DNA of 64,000 bases from Amycolatopsis jejuensis (GTDB taxonomy: Bacteria; Actinomycetota; Actinomycetes; Mycobacteriales; Pseudonocardiaceae): positions 310,001-374,000 of the forward strand of contig NZ_JNYZ01000005.1 of the NCBI RefSeq assembly GCF_000717335.1. The letters are read 5' to 3'. Positions 7,311-14,960 of the stretch are shown one piece after another. The position numbers and the translations under genes are program-made. Within the stretch, counting starts at the first letter, position 1; every line of letters starts with the position of its first letter. The notes under the pieces were generated by a model. That model searched no databases and was not told where the DNA came from. It saw nothing but the letters and a program-made list of their open reading frames with translations.

Positions 7311-8453
7311 ATGGCAGGCGCGTACATCATCGACGCGGTGCGGACGGCGGTCGGCCGTCGTGGCGGCAGGCTGGCCGGAGAGCATCCGGCCGACCTCGGC
7401 GCCGCGGTGCTCACCGCGCTGGTCGAGCGCACGGGCATCGACCCGGCGGAGGTCGACGACGTCATTTTCGGCTGCCTCGACCAGCTCGGTACCCAGTCCG
7501 CCAACGTCGCCCGCACGTGCTGGCTGGCGGCCGGGCTGCCGGAAACCGTGCCGGGCGTGACAATCGACCGCCAGTGCGGTTCTTCGCAACAGGCAGTGCA
7601 CTTCGCGGCACAAGGCGTGTTGAGCGGAACGCAAGATCTCGTGATCGCCGGTGGAGTGCAGAGCATGAGCACGGTGCCGATGCAGGCCAGCTGGCAGACG
7701 GCGGAGGTCCCCGACCCGTTCAGCGGGTCCACCGGCTGGCGCGCGCGGTTCGGGGACGAGGAAATCACCCAGTTCCACGGCGCCGAGCTGATCGCGGAAA
7801 AATGGGGGCTCGAACGGCGTCGGCTCGAAGAATTCGCCCTGGAAAGCCATCGGCGGGCGGCTGCGGCAGTCGATAGTGGACGGTTCGCCGCGCAGATCGT
7901 TGCGGTGGGCGGGGTAACGGCCGACGAGGGTCCGCGTCGCGACACGAGCCTGGAGAAAATGGCTACGCTGCAACCACTTCGGCCCGGCGGGCGGATCACT
8001 GCTGCGGTGGCGAGCCAGCTTTCCGATGGGGCGTCGGCAATGTTGATCGCGTCGGAGGATGCGGTGCGCCGGTACGGCTTGAAACCGCGAGCGCGCATTC
8101 GGGCGCTGACCGTGGTGGGCGACGACCCGGTGCTGATGCTGACCGGCCCGATCCCGGCCACCCGGAAGGTGCTGGACCGCGCCGGATTGGGGCTCGCCGA
8201 CGTCGACCTGTTCGAGGTCAACGAAGCGTTTGCGCCGGTGGTGCTTGCCTGGCAGGCGGAAACCGGCGGGAGTCCGGAAAGGACGAACGTGAACGGCGGC
8301 GCGATCGCGCTCGGGCATCCGCTCGGGGCCACCGGCGTGCGCATCATGACCGACCTGCTGTCCGAGCTCGAACGCCGCGACGCGCGGTTCGGGCTGCAGA
8401 CCATGTGCGAGGGCGGCGGCCTGGCCAATGCCACTGTCATCGAACGGCTCTGA
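7311..8453 (+). CDS. Thiolase (acetyl-CoA acyltransferase)
   Basis: A 380-residue cytosolic thiolase I/II. Catalytic residues are visible: nucleophilic cysteine in DRQCGSSQQA (about residue 88), histidine in GGAIALGHPLGATG (about 338), and the second cysteine in MCEGGGLANA (about 366). NEAFAPV marks the oxyanion-hole loop. It should cleave 3-ketoacyl-CoA (degradative) or condense acyl-CoAs. It is the first gene of a four-gene unit with an acyl-CoA ligase and two SDRs, which favours degradation of an imported carboxylic acid via its CoA ester. Start ATG 36 bases after the -10 at 7270-7275. Confidence 0.93.
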   Translation: MAGAYIIDAVRTAVGRRGGRLAGEHPADLGAAVLTALVERTGIDPAEVDDVIFGCLDQLGTQSANVARTCWLAAGLPETVPGVTIDRQCGSSQQAVHFAAQGVLSGTQDLVIAGGVQSMSTVPMQASWQTAEVPDPFSGSTGWRARFGDEEITQFHGAELIAEKWGLERRRLEEFALESHRRAAAAVDSGRFAAQIVAVGGVTADEGPRRDTSLEKMATLQPLRPGGRITAAVASQLSDGASAMLIASEDAVRRYGLKPRARIRALTVVGDDPVLMLTGPIPATRKVLDRAGLGLADVDLFEVNEAFAPVVLAWQAETGGSPERTNVNGGAIALGHPLGATGVRIMTDLLSELERRDARFGLQTMCEGGGLANATVIERL

Positions 8454-8462
8454 GGAGTGCCC

Positions 8463-10019
8463 ATGACTTCGTGGACCGGGCCGGGGGACGTCGTGTTCCC
8501 CGGCACCATGATGGACGAACCGTTGCTGCTCAAGAGCATTGTCGAGCGGGCCGGTCTGATGTTCGGCGACCAGCGGGTGGTCGGGTACACCGGCGAGGGC
8601 CCCGTCGAGCGCACCTACGCCGAGCTGGTCACCCGGGTACGCAAGCTGGCGTCCGCGCTCGTGCGGTCCGGCGTGCAGGTGGGCGATCGCGTGGCGACGG
8701 TGGCCTGGAATACCTTGGAGCATCTCGAATTGTTCCTTGCGGTGCCGTCGATCGGGGCGGTGCTGACGCCGTTGAATGTGCGGCTGCACACCGATGAGCT
8801 GACTTACATTCTCGAACACGCCCAGCCGAAGCTTGTGTTCGCCGAGGAATCGTTCACCGACCGGATTTCCGCGGACGTGATCGTCCTCGGCGAGGCTTAC
8901 GAAAAGTTCCTCGCCGACGGTGACCCGCGGTTCGAATTCCCCCGTATTCCCGAGGAATCGGCCTGCACGCTGTGCTACACGGGCGGGACGACCGGGTTGC
9001 CGAAGGGGGTCGCGTACACCCATCGCTCGACGGTGCTGCACACGTTGCTGGAAAGCCTCCCGGACTATTACGCCTTCTCGGAATCGGACGTGACGGTTCC
9101 GTTCGTGCCGATTTTCCACGCCAATGCGTGGGGAATCCCGTACGCGTCGCTGATGGCCGGTGCGCGACTGGTGATGCCGGGACCATTCACGGCACCGCAG
9201 GACATGGTGCGCATTCTTGCCGAGCAACGGGCGACGTATTCGGCCGGCGTGCCCACGATCTGGCACGGCGTGGCGCAATTGCCGGAACTGCCGGACCTTT
9301 CGTCGCTGCGCATGGTCGTGGCGGGTGGTTCGCCGTTGAGCGAACGGTTCCTCACGCGGTTCGACGAGCTGGGTGTCCCGGTGGTGCAAGGGTTCGGCAT
9401 GACCGAGGCGAACCCGCTCGTGTCCATCGGCAGCGTGCCGGTGCGCTCGACGGCCACCGGCGGCGATCGGATGCGGATCCGGTTGTCGCAGGGCCGTCCG
9501 GTGCCGTTCGTCGAGGTGCGGATCGACGCCGAGGACGGGGAACTGCAGCTGCGCGGGGCGACCGTGACGGCGCGGTACCACGGGCAGACCGGTGGATCGG
9601 ACAAGTTCACCGCGGACGGGTGGATGCGTACTGGGGACGTTGCCGAGATCTCCGCGGAGGGCGTCGTCCGGATCATCGACCGGACCAAGGACATGATCAA
9701 GTCCGGCGGCGAGTGGATTCCGTCCGTGGAACTGGAAGACGCGATTGCCGGACATCCGGCGGTGGCCGAGGCCGCGGTGGTCGCCGTCGACGACGACCGC
9801 TGGGGTGAGCGGCCGGCGGCGTTCGTGGTCCTGCGTCCCGGCGCGGATCTTTCCGCGGATGCCCTGCGCGAGCACCTCGCGCCGCGCGTGGCGAAGTGGT
9901 GGATTCCCGACGTCGTCCGCTTCGGCGACGGCATTCCCCGGACCAGCCTGGGCAAGCTCGACAAGAAGGCGGTGCGCCTGCTCGTCACCGCCGCCACCGA
10001 GGAGAGGAAGCAACCGTGA
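8463..10019 (+). CDS. Acyl-CoA synthetase (AMP-forming)
   Basis: A 518-residue ANL-superfamily ligase making acyl-CoA from a carboxylate, ATP and CoA. Motifs in order: P-loop CYTGGTTGLPKG (about 175), GFGMTEANP (about 317), WMRTGDVA (about 390), IDRTKDMIKSGGEWIPS hinge (about 405-421), and the adenylation lysine in TSLGKLDKKAV (about 503). The ATG at 8463 is preferred over the GTG at 8457 because GAGGAG lies 5 bases before it. It follows the thiolase by 9 bases. Chain-length preference is not readable. Confidence 0.93.
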   Translation: MTSWTGPGDVVFPGTMMDEPLLLKSIVERAGLMFGDQRVVGYTGEGPVERTYAELVTRVRKLASALVRSGVQVGDRVATVAWNTLEHLELFLAVPSIGAVLTPLNVRLHTDELTYILEHAQPKLVFAEESFTDRISADVIVLGEAYEKFLADGDPRFEFPRIPEESACTLCYTGGTTGLPKGVAYTHRSTVLHTLLESLPDYYAFSESDVTVPFVPIFHANAWGIPYASLMAGARLVMPGPFTAPQDMVRILAEQRATYSAGVPTIWHGVAQLPELPDLSSLRMVVAGGSPLSERFLTRFDELGVPVVQGFGMTEANPLVSIGSVPVRSTATGGDRMRIRLSQGRPVPFVEVRIDAEDGELQLRGATVTARYHGQTGGSDKFTADGWMRTGDVAEISAEGVVRIIDRTKDMIKSGGEWIPSVELEDAIAGHPAVAEAAVVAVDDDRWGERPAAFVVLRPGADLSADALREHLAPRVAKWWIPDVVRFGDGIPRTSLGKLDKKAVRLLVTAATEERKQP

Positions 10020-10774
10020 GCGATGTGCTCAAGGGGAAAGTCGCGGTGGTCACCGGCGGTGGCCGCGGCCTCGGCCGGGCGTTCGCGCACGCGCTGGGTG
10101 CCGAGGGCGCGAACGTCGTCGTCGCTTCCCGCCGTAAGGAGGACCTCGACCGGGTGGTGGCCGAAGCGGCCGAGCGCGGGTACGAGGCATGGGCGCGGCC
10201 GACCGACGTGATGTCCGAGGAATCGGTGGACGGCCTGATCGCGGAGGCCGCCGACCATTTCGGCAGTCTCGACATTCTCGTGAACAATTCCGGCGTGATC
10301 ACGTCGAAACCGATGATCGACACGACCACGGAGGAATGGGATGCCATCATCGGAACGAACCTGCGCGGTACCTTTCTCGCCGCCCGGGCCGCCGGACGAC
10401 ATCTGATCGCGGCCGGGCGCGGCGGGAAGATCGTCAACATCGCGTCGAACTTCGGGCTCAAGGGAATTCCGCACCACGTCGCGTATTCGGCGTCGAAAGC
10501 GGGGGCGATCGGGCTCACCAGGTCGCTGGCGGTGGAATGGGCACGGTACGGTATCCAGGTCAATGCGCTGGCGCCGGGCTATTTCCGCACGGACATGAAC
10601 GCGGAAATGCGCGCCGACGAGGAACTGACCCGCAAGATCCTGCGCACGGTCCCGGCCCGTCGCCTGGGTGCCGCCGAGGAACTGTCCACCTGGATCGTCG
10701 CTTTGTCCGGCCCGGCCTCGGATTTCATGACCGGCGAGGTCATCGTCATCGACGGCGGGCAAACAATTTCCTGA
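10016..10774 (+). CDS. SDR-family oxidoreductase (classical, FabG-like)
   Basis: A 252-residue NAD(P)-dependent Rossmann enzyme. The cofactor motif is TGGGRGLG (about 14-21), NNSG is near 91, catalytic serine lies in NIASNFG and the YSASK tetrad follows (about 160). The C-terminal GEVIVIDGGQTIS is typical of 3-hydroxyacyl or gluconate-type reductases (KVAVVTGGGRGLGRAF). The GTG start overlaps the ligase stop by 4 bases (GTGA), with GGAGAGGAAG upstream. In this operon it probably oxidises a hydroxyacyl-CoA or related alcohol before thiolysis. Confidence 0.92.
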   Translation: MSDVLKGKVAVVTGGGRGLGRAFAHALGAEGANVVVASRRKEDLDRVVAEAAERGYEAWARPTDVMSEESVDGLIAEAADHFGSLDILVNNSGVITSKPMIDTTTEEWDAIIGTNLRGTFLAARAAGRHLIAAGRGGKIVNIASNFGLKGIPHHVAYSASKAGAIGLTRSLAVEWARYGIQVNALAPGYFRTDMNAEMRADEELTRKILRTVPARRLGAAEELSTWIVALSGPASDFMTGEVIVIDGGQTIS

Positions 10775-10785
10775 GGAGGATCACC

Positions 10786-11547
10786 ATTTCCACGCACAAC
10801 GAACAGCGCGTCGCCCTGGTCACCGGTGGGACCGGCGGCGTCGGGTCCTCGGTCTGCGAAGGCCTGGCCGCCAAGGGTTTCCGTGTTGCGTTCACCTATC
10901 ACCGCAATGCCGAGAAAGCCGCTGCAGTGGAGAAGAAACTCGGCGGCGAAGCGCTGTCGGGTAATCCGGATTTCGCGGTGGCGGCCGAGGCGGATGCTTT
11001 CGTCGCCGAGGTGATCGACACTTTCGGCCGGGTGGACGCGGTGGTACATGCGTCCGGTCCGTATGTCGACCAGCGATTCGTCAGCACATTCACGTCGGAA
11101 CAATTCCACCGGCATGTACAACAGGAACTCACCGCATTCTTCGAACTCGTGCGGACGACGTTGCCGCACCTGCGCGCCAGCGCGGGCTCACTCACCGCGG
11201 TCACCACGATGGCCTTGCGCCGGTACCCCGCACGGGATGCGTTGTCGTCCGTTCCGAAGGGCGGGATCGAGGCCTTGATCAAGGCGGTTGCGTTGGAGGA
11301 GGGTCGGTTCGGTATCCGCGCGAACGCGGTCGGGCCGGGTGTGCTGGCGGACGGGATGGGGGTCGGCCTCGCCGCGACCGGTGATGTTCCGCCGGAGATG
11401 CGTGCGGCGGTGGAGCGGCAGATGCCCTTGCGGCGGTTGGGTTTGGGTTCGGAGGTGGCGGCGGTGGTGTGTTTCTTGGCCGCCGAAGCGTCGTATGTGA
11501 CCGGTCAGACGATCGATGTCGATGGTGGGTACGGGATCGGGTTTTGA
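10786..11547 (+). CDS. Divergent SDR-family protein with an apparent ATT start
   Basis: About 253 residues in the SDR fold: TGGTGGVG cofactor loop near residue 15, VVHASGPY in place of NNAG, and a C-terminal SYVTGQTIDVDGGYGIGF. There is no ATG, GTG or TTG where the protein begins. Six bases after a strong GGAGG (10775-10779) the codon is ATT (10786-10788), followed by STHNEQRVALVTGG, so ATT seems to be the start. At the YxxxK motif the sequence reads SSVPK, so the catalytic tyrosine is Ser and the serine position is Thr. It may be a non-reducing or structural SDR. It lies 11 bases after the previous SDR. Confidence 0.8.
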   Translation: MSTHNEQRVALVTGGTGGVGSSVCEGLAAKGFRVAFTYHRNAEKAAAVEKKLGGEALSGNPDFAVAAEADAFVAEVIDTFGRVDAVVHASGPYVDQRFVSTFTSEQFHRHVQQELTAFFELVRTTLPHLRASAGSLTAVTTMALRRYPARDALSSVPKGGIEALIKAVALEEGRFGIRANAVGPGVLADGMGVGLAATGDVPPEMRAAVERQMPLRRLGLGSEVAAVVCFLAAEASYVTGQTIDVDGGYGIGF

Positions 11548-11549
11548 GG

Positions 11550-11756
11550 TCACCTGCCGAACGCGGCATCCGCGAGCCGGGAAAGGCGGTAGCGCGCAAG
11601 GCGGTGCAGCATTTCGCTCATTGCTTCCGGGACGATCTGCCCTTCGAGATCCCGGGCGGCAATGCGGACCACGCTCCGGACGGCATCCGGGGAAAACCGA
11701 CCGGCGAATTCGCCGGTGAGCCAGTCACTCACTTCGGCACACGCTTCCGCGGTCAT
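11550..11756 (-). CDS. Small helical protein (three-helix-bundle dimerisation type)
   Basis: A 68-residue protein with an ATG at 11754-11756 and GAGGAA upstream. It is predicted to be almost wholly helical, with a segment LTGEFAGRFSPDAVRSVV near residue 13. That resembles the LxxxYAGxFSPETVxxxV helices seen in small actinobacterial three-helix-bundle domains (also found N-terminal to some arsenate reductases). The function is unknown. Its 3' end is 2 bases from the convergent SDR gene. It lies downstream of the two-component kinase on the same strand with an 88-base gap, so cotranscription is possible but not shown. Confidence 0.6.
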   Translation of the reverse strand: MTAEACAEVSDWLTGEFAGRFSPDAVRSVVRIAARDLEGQIVPEAMSEMLHRLARYRLSRLADAAFGR

Positions 11757-11844
11757 GGTTCCTCGATTCTGCCGTAATCCCCTCGGAGCCATTCTTTCCC
11801 GCGGCCGCACGCCCGGACCTGACGATCGGCTGACGATCGCGGGT

Positions 11845-13185
11845 TCAGACCGGCGCTTCGGGTAGTTCCACCACGAACCGGGCACCGCCACCCGGCCGGT
11901 CTTCGACCCATACCCGGCCGTCGTGGCGGTGTACGTGGTCGGCGACGATTGCCAGGCCGAGGCCGGTTCCGGCGCCCGAGTCGCGGCGACCGGCGTGCAC
12001 GCCGCGGGCGAACCGTTCGAAAACGCGTTCGCGCAGGTCCGCGGGCACGCCGTCACCCGCGTCGTCCACTTCCAGCCGGATCACGCCGTCGCGCCGGTGC
12101 GCGGCGACCCGGACGGCCCCGCCGCCGTACCGGGACGCGTTGTCCAGCAGGTTCGCCAGCACACGGTCGAGGCGGCGGCGATCGGCGGACACCAGCAGCG
12201 GTTCCGGATCCAGGTCCAGCACCGGTGGCGGTCCACCCGCGACGCCGTGCCGGACGAGCGGGACAACGTCGACCAGCTCGCGGTCGTCGGCGGGGTCCGG
12301 CCGGTCCGCCGCGGAGATCTCGATCAGGTCGAGCACCATCCGCTGGAACCGGTGCAGTTCGGCCAGCAGCAGCCGCAGGGCTTTCTGCGCGGGCGCGGGC
12401 ATGGTGTCGCGGCGGCGGTCGAGGACTTCCGCGACGGTCGTCATCGTCGTCAGGGGCGACCGCAGCTCGTGGCTCACGTCCGCGGCGAACCGGGCGTCCC
12501 GGCGCACCCGCTGCTCCAGCGATTCGGCGGTCGTGTTGAAGGTGGCGGCCAGCGGCGCGAGATCAGGGTCGGCCTGTTCGGGCAGCCGCGCCCGCAGGTC
12601 GCCGCGCGCGATCCGGGCGGCGACCTCGGTGAACGTCGTCAGCGGCCGGAGCGCCCGCCGGGCCGACCACGCACCGAGCCCGACGCCGAGAATTCCGCAC
12701 GCGACAGTTCCGGCGATCAGCAGGACCCGCAGGTACCGGAAGGTCTTTTCCAGTTCCAGCAACGGATAAAGCTCCACATACAGGCCGTCGGACAGCGGCA
12801 GCGCGACCGCGAGCACCGGAATCCCGTCGGCGGTGAAGCGCTGCCGGGCCGGTGCGTCGGCAAGCAAGCTGGGCGGGAGTGTCTCCGGCCCGATCGGACG
12901 GCCCGTGGTGCGCCAGCCACCGGCGCGGGACACCAGGATCGTCGAGTCCGGGCCGGTGGAGAACCCCGTGAGCAGCTCGTCGATGCTGTCCGGACGGCTG
13001 CGGATCGCCGCCTCGACCAGGCGCACGTTGACCTGGGACTGCCGGTCGGCGCTCTGCTCGCGCTGGCTCAGCATGTACCCGGTGGTGAGGTGCCACGTGG
13101 CCAGCGACAGCACGCTGACCACCAGCACCAGACCGAGGCCGAACACCGCGGAAACCCGCCAGCGCAGGGAAAGCGTCCGCTTCAC
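11845..13185 (-). CDS. Sensor histidine kinase of a two-component pair
   Basis: A 446-residue membrane kinase. It has a transmembrane helix near 9-30, an extracytoplasmic sensor to about 155, a second helix near 157-180, and a HAMP linker (RRALRPLTTFTEVAARIARGDL). The HisKA box is FAADVSHELRSPLTTM (H about 240). The HATPase motifs are NLLDNASRYGGG, DAGDGVP and GAGTGLGLAIVADHV. It overlaps the upstream response-regulator gene by 4 bases (ATGA), so the two are translated as a pair. The stimulus is unknown. It resembles envelope-stress or antibiotic-sensing OmpR-type systems of actinomycetes. Confidence 0.93.
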   Translation of the reverse strand: MKRTLSLRWRVSAVFGLGLVLVVSVLSLATWHLTTGYMLSQREQSADRQSQVNVRLVEAAIRSRPDSIDELLTGFSTGPDSTILVSRAGGWRTTGRPIGPETLPPSLLADAPARQRFTADGIPVLAVALPLSDGLYVELYPLLELEKTFRYLRVLLIAGTVACGILGVGLGAWSARRALRPLTTFTEVAARIARGDLRARLPEQADPDLAPLAATFNTTAESLEQRVRRDARFAADVSHELRSPLTTMTTVAEVLDRRRDTMPAPAQKALRLLLAELHRFQRMVLDLIEISAADRPDPADDRELVDVVPLVRHGVAGGPPPVLDLDPEPLLVSADRRRLDRVLANLLDNASRYGGGAVRVAAHRRDGVIRLEVDDAGDGVPADLRERVFERFARGVHAGRRDSGAGTGLGLAIVADHVHRHDGRVWVEDRPGGGARFVVELPEAPV

Positions 13186-13862
13186 GGCTGCGGTTCGACG
13201 CGGTAGCCGATTCCGCGGACGGTCAGCACCAGGCGCGGCGCGTCAGGATCGGGCTCGACCTTGCGGCGCAGCCGCCGGATGTGCACGTCGAGCAGCCGGG
13301 TGTCGCCGAAGTAGTCGTGCCCCCACACGCGCTGCAGCAACTGTTCCCGCGTGACGACCTGCCCCTCCGCCGCCGCGAGTTCCGACAGCAGACGGAATTC
13401 CGTGCGGGTGAGGTGGATGCGGGTGCCGGCCCGCGACGCACTTTCGTCGTCCGGATGCAGCAGCAGATCCGCGATCCGCAGGTGCACCGGCCGGGCCGGG
13501 GCGGTCCGGCGCAGCAACGCGCGAATCCGCGCGGCGAGTTCCCCGGCCACCAGCGGTTTGGTCACGTAGTCGTCCGCGCCCGCTTCCAGCCCGGCAATGA
13601 CGTCCTGGCTGTCCGTTCGGGCAGTGATCACGATCACCGGGAGATTGCCCCGCTTGCGCAGCTCGCGGCACACGGTGAGGCCGTCGATTCCGGGCAGCAT
13701 CAGGTCGAGCAGCACGACCTCCGCAGGCACCGTTTCCAGCGCTGCCAGCGCTTCTTCCCCGGACGCCGTCGGCGTCACGGCGAAACCCTCGTCCGAGAGC
13801 GCGAGGACGAGCGCCTCGCTGATCATCGCGTCGTCTTCGACCAGCAGGACTTGCACGGCCAT
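13182..13862 (-). CDS. OmpR-family response regulator
   Basis: A 226-residue DNA-binding regulator. The receiver domain (1-120) has acidic pocket VEDD, phospho-acceptor aspartate in VVLLDLMLPGIDG (about 53), T in VITARTD and K in DDYVTKPL. The C-terminal winged helix (about 130-225) has LTRTEFRLLSELA, REQLLQRVWGHDYFGDTRLLDVHIRRLRRKV and RGIGYRV. The start is the ATG at 13860-13862. The reading frame stays open further upstream only because of the frameshifted HxlR gene, so that longer reading is discarded. Its cognate kinase overlaps by 4 bases. Confidence 0.93.
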   Translation of the reverse strand: MAVQVLLVEDDAMISEALVLALSDEGFAVTPTASGEEALAALETVPAEVVLLDLMLPGIDGLTVCRELRKRGNLPVIVITARTDSQDVIAGLEAGADDYVTKPLVAGELAARIRALLRRTAPARPVHLRIADLLLHPDDESASRAGTRIHLTRTEFRLLSELAAAEGQVVTREQLLQRVWGHDYFGDTRLLDVHIRRLRRKVEPDPDAPRLVLTVRGIGYRVEPQP

Positions 13863-13908
13863 CGTGTTCGGTTCCTCTGTCGCGGAAAACCCATGCCCGG
13901 CGAAAGTG

Positions 13909-13921
13909 TTGCATACTGCAA
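13909..13921. promoter_or_regulatory. Small perfect dyad in the divergent region
   Basis: TTGCA-TAC-TGCAA is a perfect inverted repeat in the 84-base gap between the response-regulator gene and the divergent small membrane gene. A related TACTGCATTG occurs just upstream of the HxlR gene (about 14893-14902), sharing TACTGCA. This could be an HxlR or OmpR-type site, but the match is short and the assignment is weak. Confidence 0.3.
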
Positions 13922-13946
13922 TAGTGAGCAATGGGCGGGACGCGGG

Positions 13947-14309
13947 ATGAGCGGGCGGCGGCACTTCGGCCGGATCGATCCGTACTGCTGGCTTGCCGTG
14001 GTGCCGTTGCTGGCCGTGGCGGCGCTGCTGATCGCGCTGGGCGCGGTGATCGTCGGGCTGGTGTGCGTGGCCTTCGCCGGGTTGCTCCTGCTGTTCGATT
14101 CGTGGGCGAACCGCCCGGACCCGCATGATTCGCGGGGGAACCGGCCGGACCCGCATGATTCGCGGGCGAACCGGCCAGACCCGCGGGATCGGCCGGATCC
14201 ACCGGACCGGCGCAGCACCGCGGTCACCCAGGTACCGCCGTGGGCGCGTAGTAGCGGTTCGTCCCCAGCCACCCGATCGTCCGCCGCACGGCCTCGCGAT
14301 CGCCGCTGA
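13947..14309 (+). CDS. Small membrane protein with Asp/Pro/Arg repeat tail
   Basis: About 120 residues from an ATG at 13947. Residues 12-50 form two hydrophobic helices (CWLAVVPLLAVAALLIALGA, VIVGLVCVAFAGLLLLF). They are followed by three 10-residue repeats of the type DSxxNRPDPH encoded by a 30-bp tandem repeat at 14097-14186. The last 30 residues are basic and overlap the 3' end of the convergent HxlR gene. No family is recognised. The hydrophobic part looks real; the tail may have grown by repeat expansion and read-through, so the true C-terminus is uncertain. Confidence 0.5.
   Translation: MSGRRHFGRIDPYCWLAVVPLLAVAALLIALGAVIVGLVCVAFAGLLLLFDSWANRPDPHDSRGNRPDPHDSRANRPDPRDRPDPPDRRSTAVTQVPPWARSSGSSPATRSSAARPRDRR
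14097..14186 (+). repeat. 30-bp tandem repeat, three copies
   Basis: Three adjacent 30-base units start at 14097, 14127 and 14157 (each begins GATTCG and ends in GGACCCGC or GACCCGC plus two bases). They differ by only a few substitutions. The unit length is a multiple of three, so the array stays in frame within the small membrane gene as DSxxNRPDPH repeats. Confidence 0.85.
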
Positions 14310-14885
14310 ACCGGATCGGTCGCGGACCGCGTCGAGCCAGCTGGTGTGCCCGAGCCAGGCGTCGGCCAGCGCCGACGGTGCGCAGGTGATCCCGGCGGCC
14401 ACCGGCAGCCGCGGGTCCTGCGCGGTGACGTGCACCCGGCGCGCCGAAAGGGCCAGCCACCACCAGCGCGGGCCCCGGGTTTCGCTGAAGCTGAAATGCA
14501 GGCTGACCGGGTCCGCAGGCAGGGTGCCGACGTCGATTCCGCGGGCGATGTCGCGCAGCAGCCCGCCGGGGTCGAAGCCACCTCGCCGCGGCAGCCGCCG
14601 CCGGGACCACCGGCCGAGTACGTCGAGGACTTCCTCCAGCTCCTGCCCCGCTTCGGTGAGCTCGCAGTGCACCGGGACGCTCCCGGAGACGGTGACGAGA
14701 CCGGCGGCGGACAGCTGTCGCAAGCGTTTGCCGAGGAGGCTGCGGGACAGTCCGGGCAGTCCAATGGCCAGTTCGGGCAGCGTGGCGGCGCCGTGGAGGA
14801 GTTCGCGCACGATCAGCAGCGTCCAGGGCTCACCGAAGATCTCGGCCGCGCCGGCGACCGGGCAGTGCTGCCCGTAGCGCATCAC
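14224..14885 (-). pseudogene. HxlR-family regulator gene with a single-base frameshift
   Basis: From the start at 14885 (GTG, or ATG three bases on) the frame encodes a typical HxlR winged helix: CPVAGAAEIFGEPWTLLIVRELLHG, LPGLSRSLLGKRLRQLSAAGLV, then ELTEAGQEL and a C-terminal sterol-carrier-like domain as far as TSWLDAVRD. Near 14315-14318 one base is missing. The neighbouring frame then completes the domain as IRFSGDREAVRRTIGWLGTN.. and stops at 14224. Without the fix the protein runs on as low-complexity sequence into the response-regulator frame. It is either a true inactivating mutation or a sequencing error in the GACCGATCC context. Confidence 0.8.
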
Positions 14886-14960
14886 CGCCCCCGTACTGCA
14901 TTGTCCACGACGTCATTCTGGCCGGTCAGCGCGGCCATGCACCTGACGCTTTCCTGACGA

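Noticed and set aside
7311..11547. Polyketide or fatty-acid biosynthetic cluster
   Set aside because: There is no ketosynthase, acyl carrier protein or acyltransferase; the set is a thiolase, a CoA ligase and SDRs, typical of acid degradation.
13182..14885. One 567-residue HxlR/OmpR fusion protein
   Set aside because: The frame is open only because of the missing base near 14315; the middle part is low-complexity sequence, and the response regulator has its own ATG at 13860-13862.
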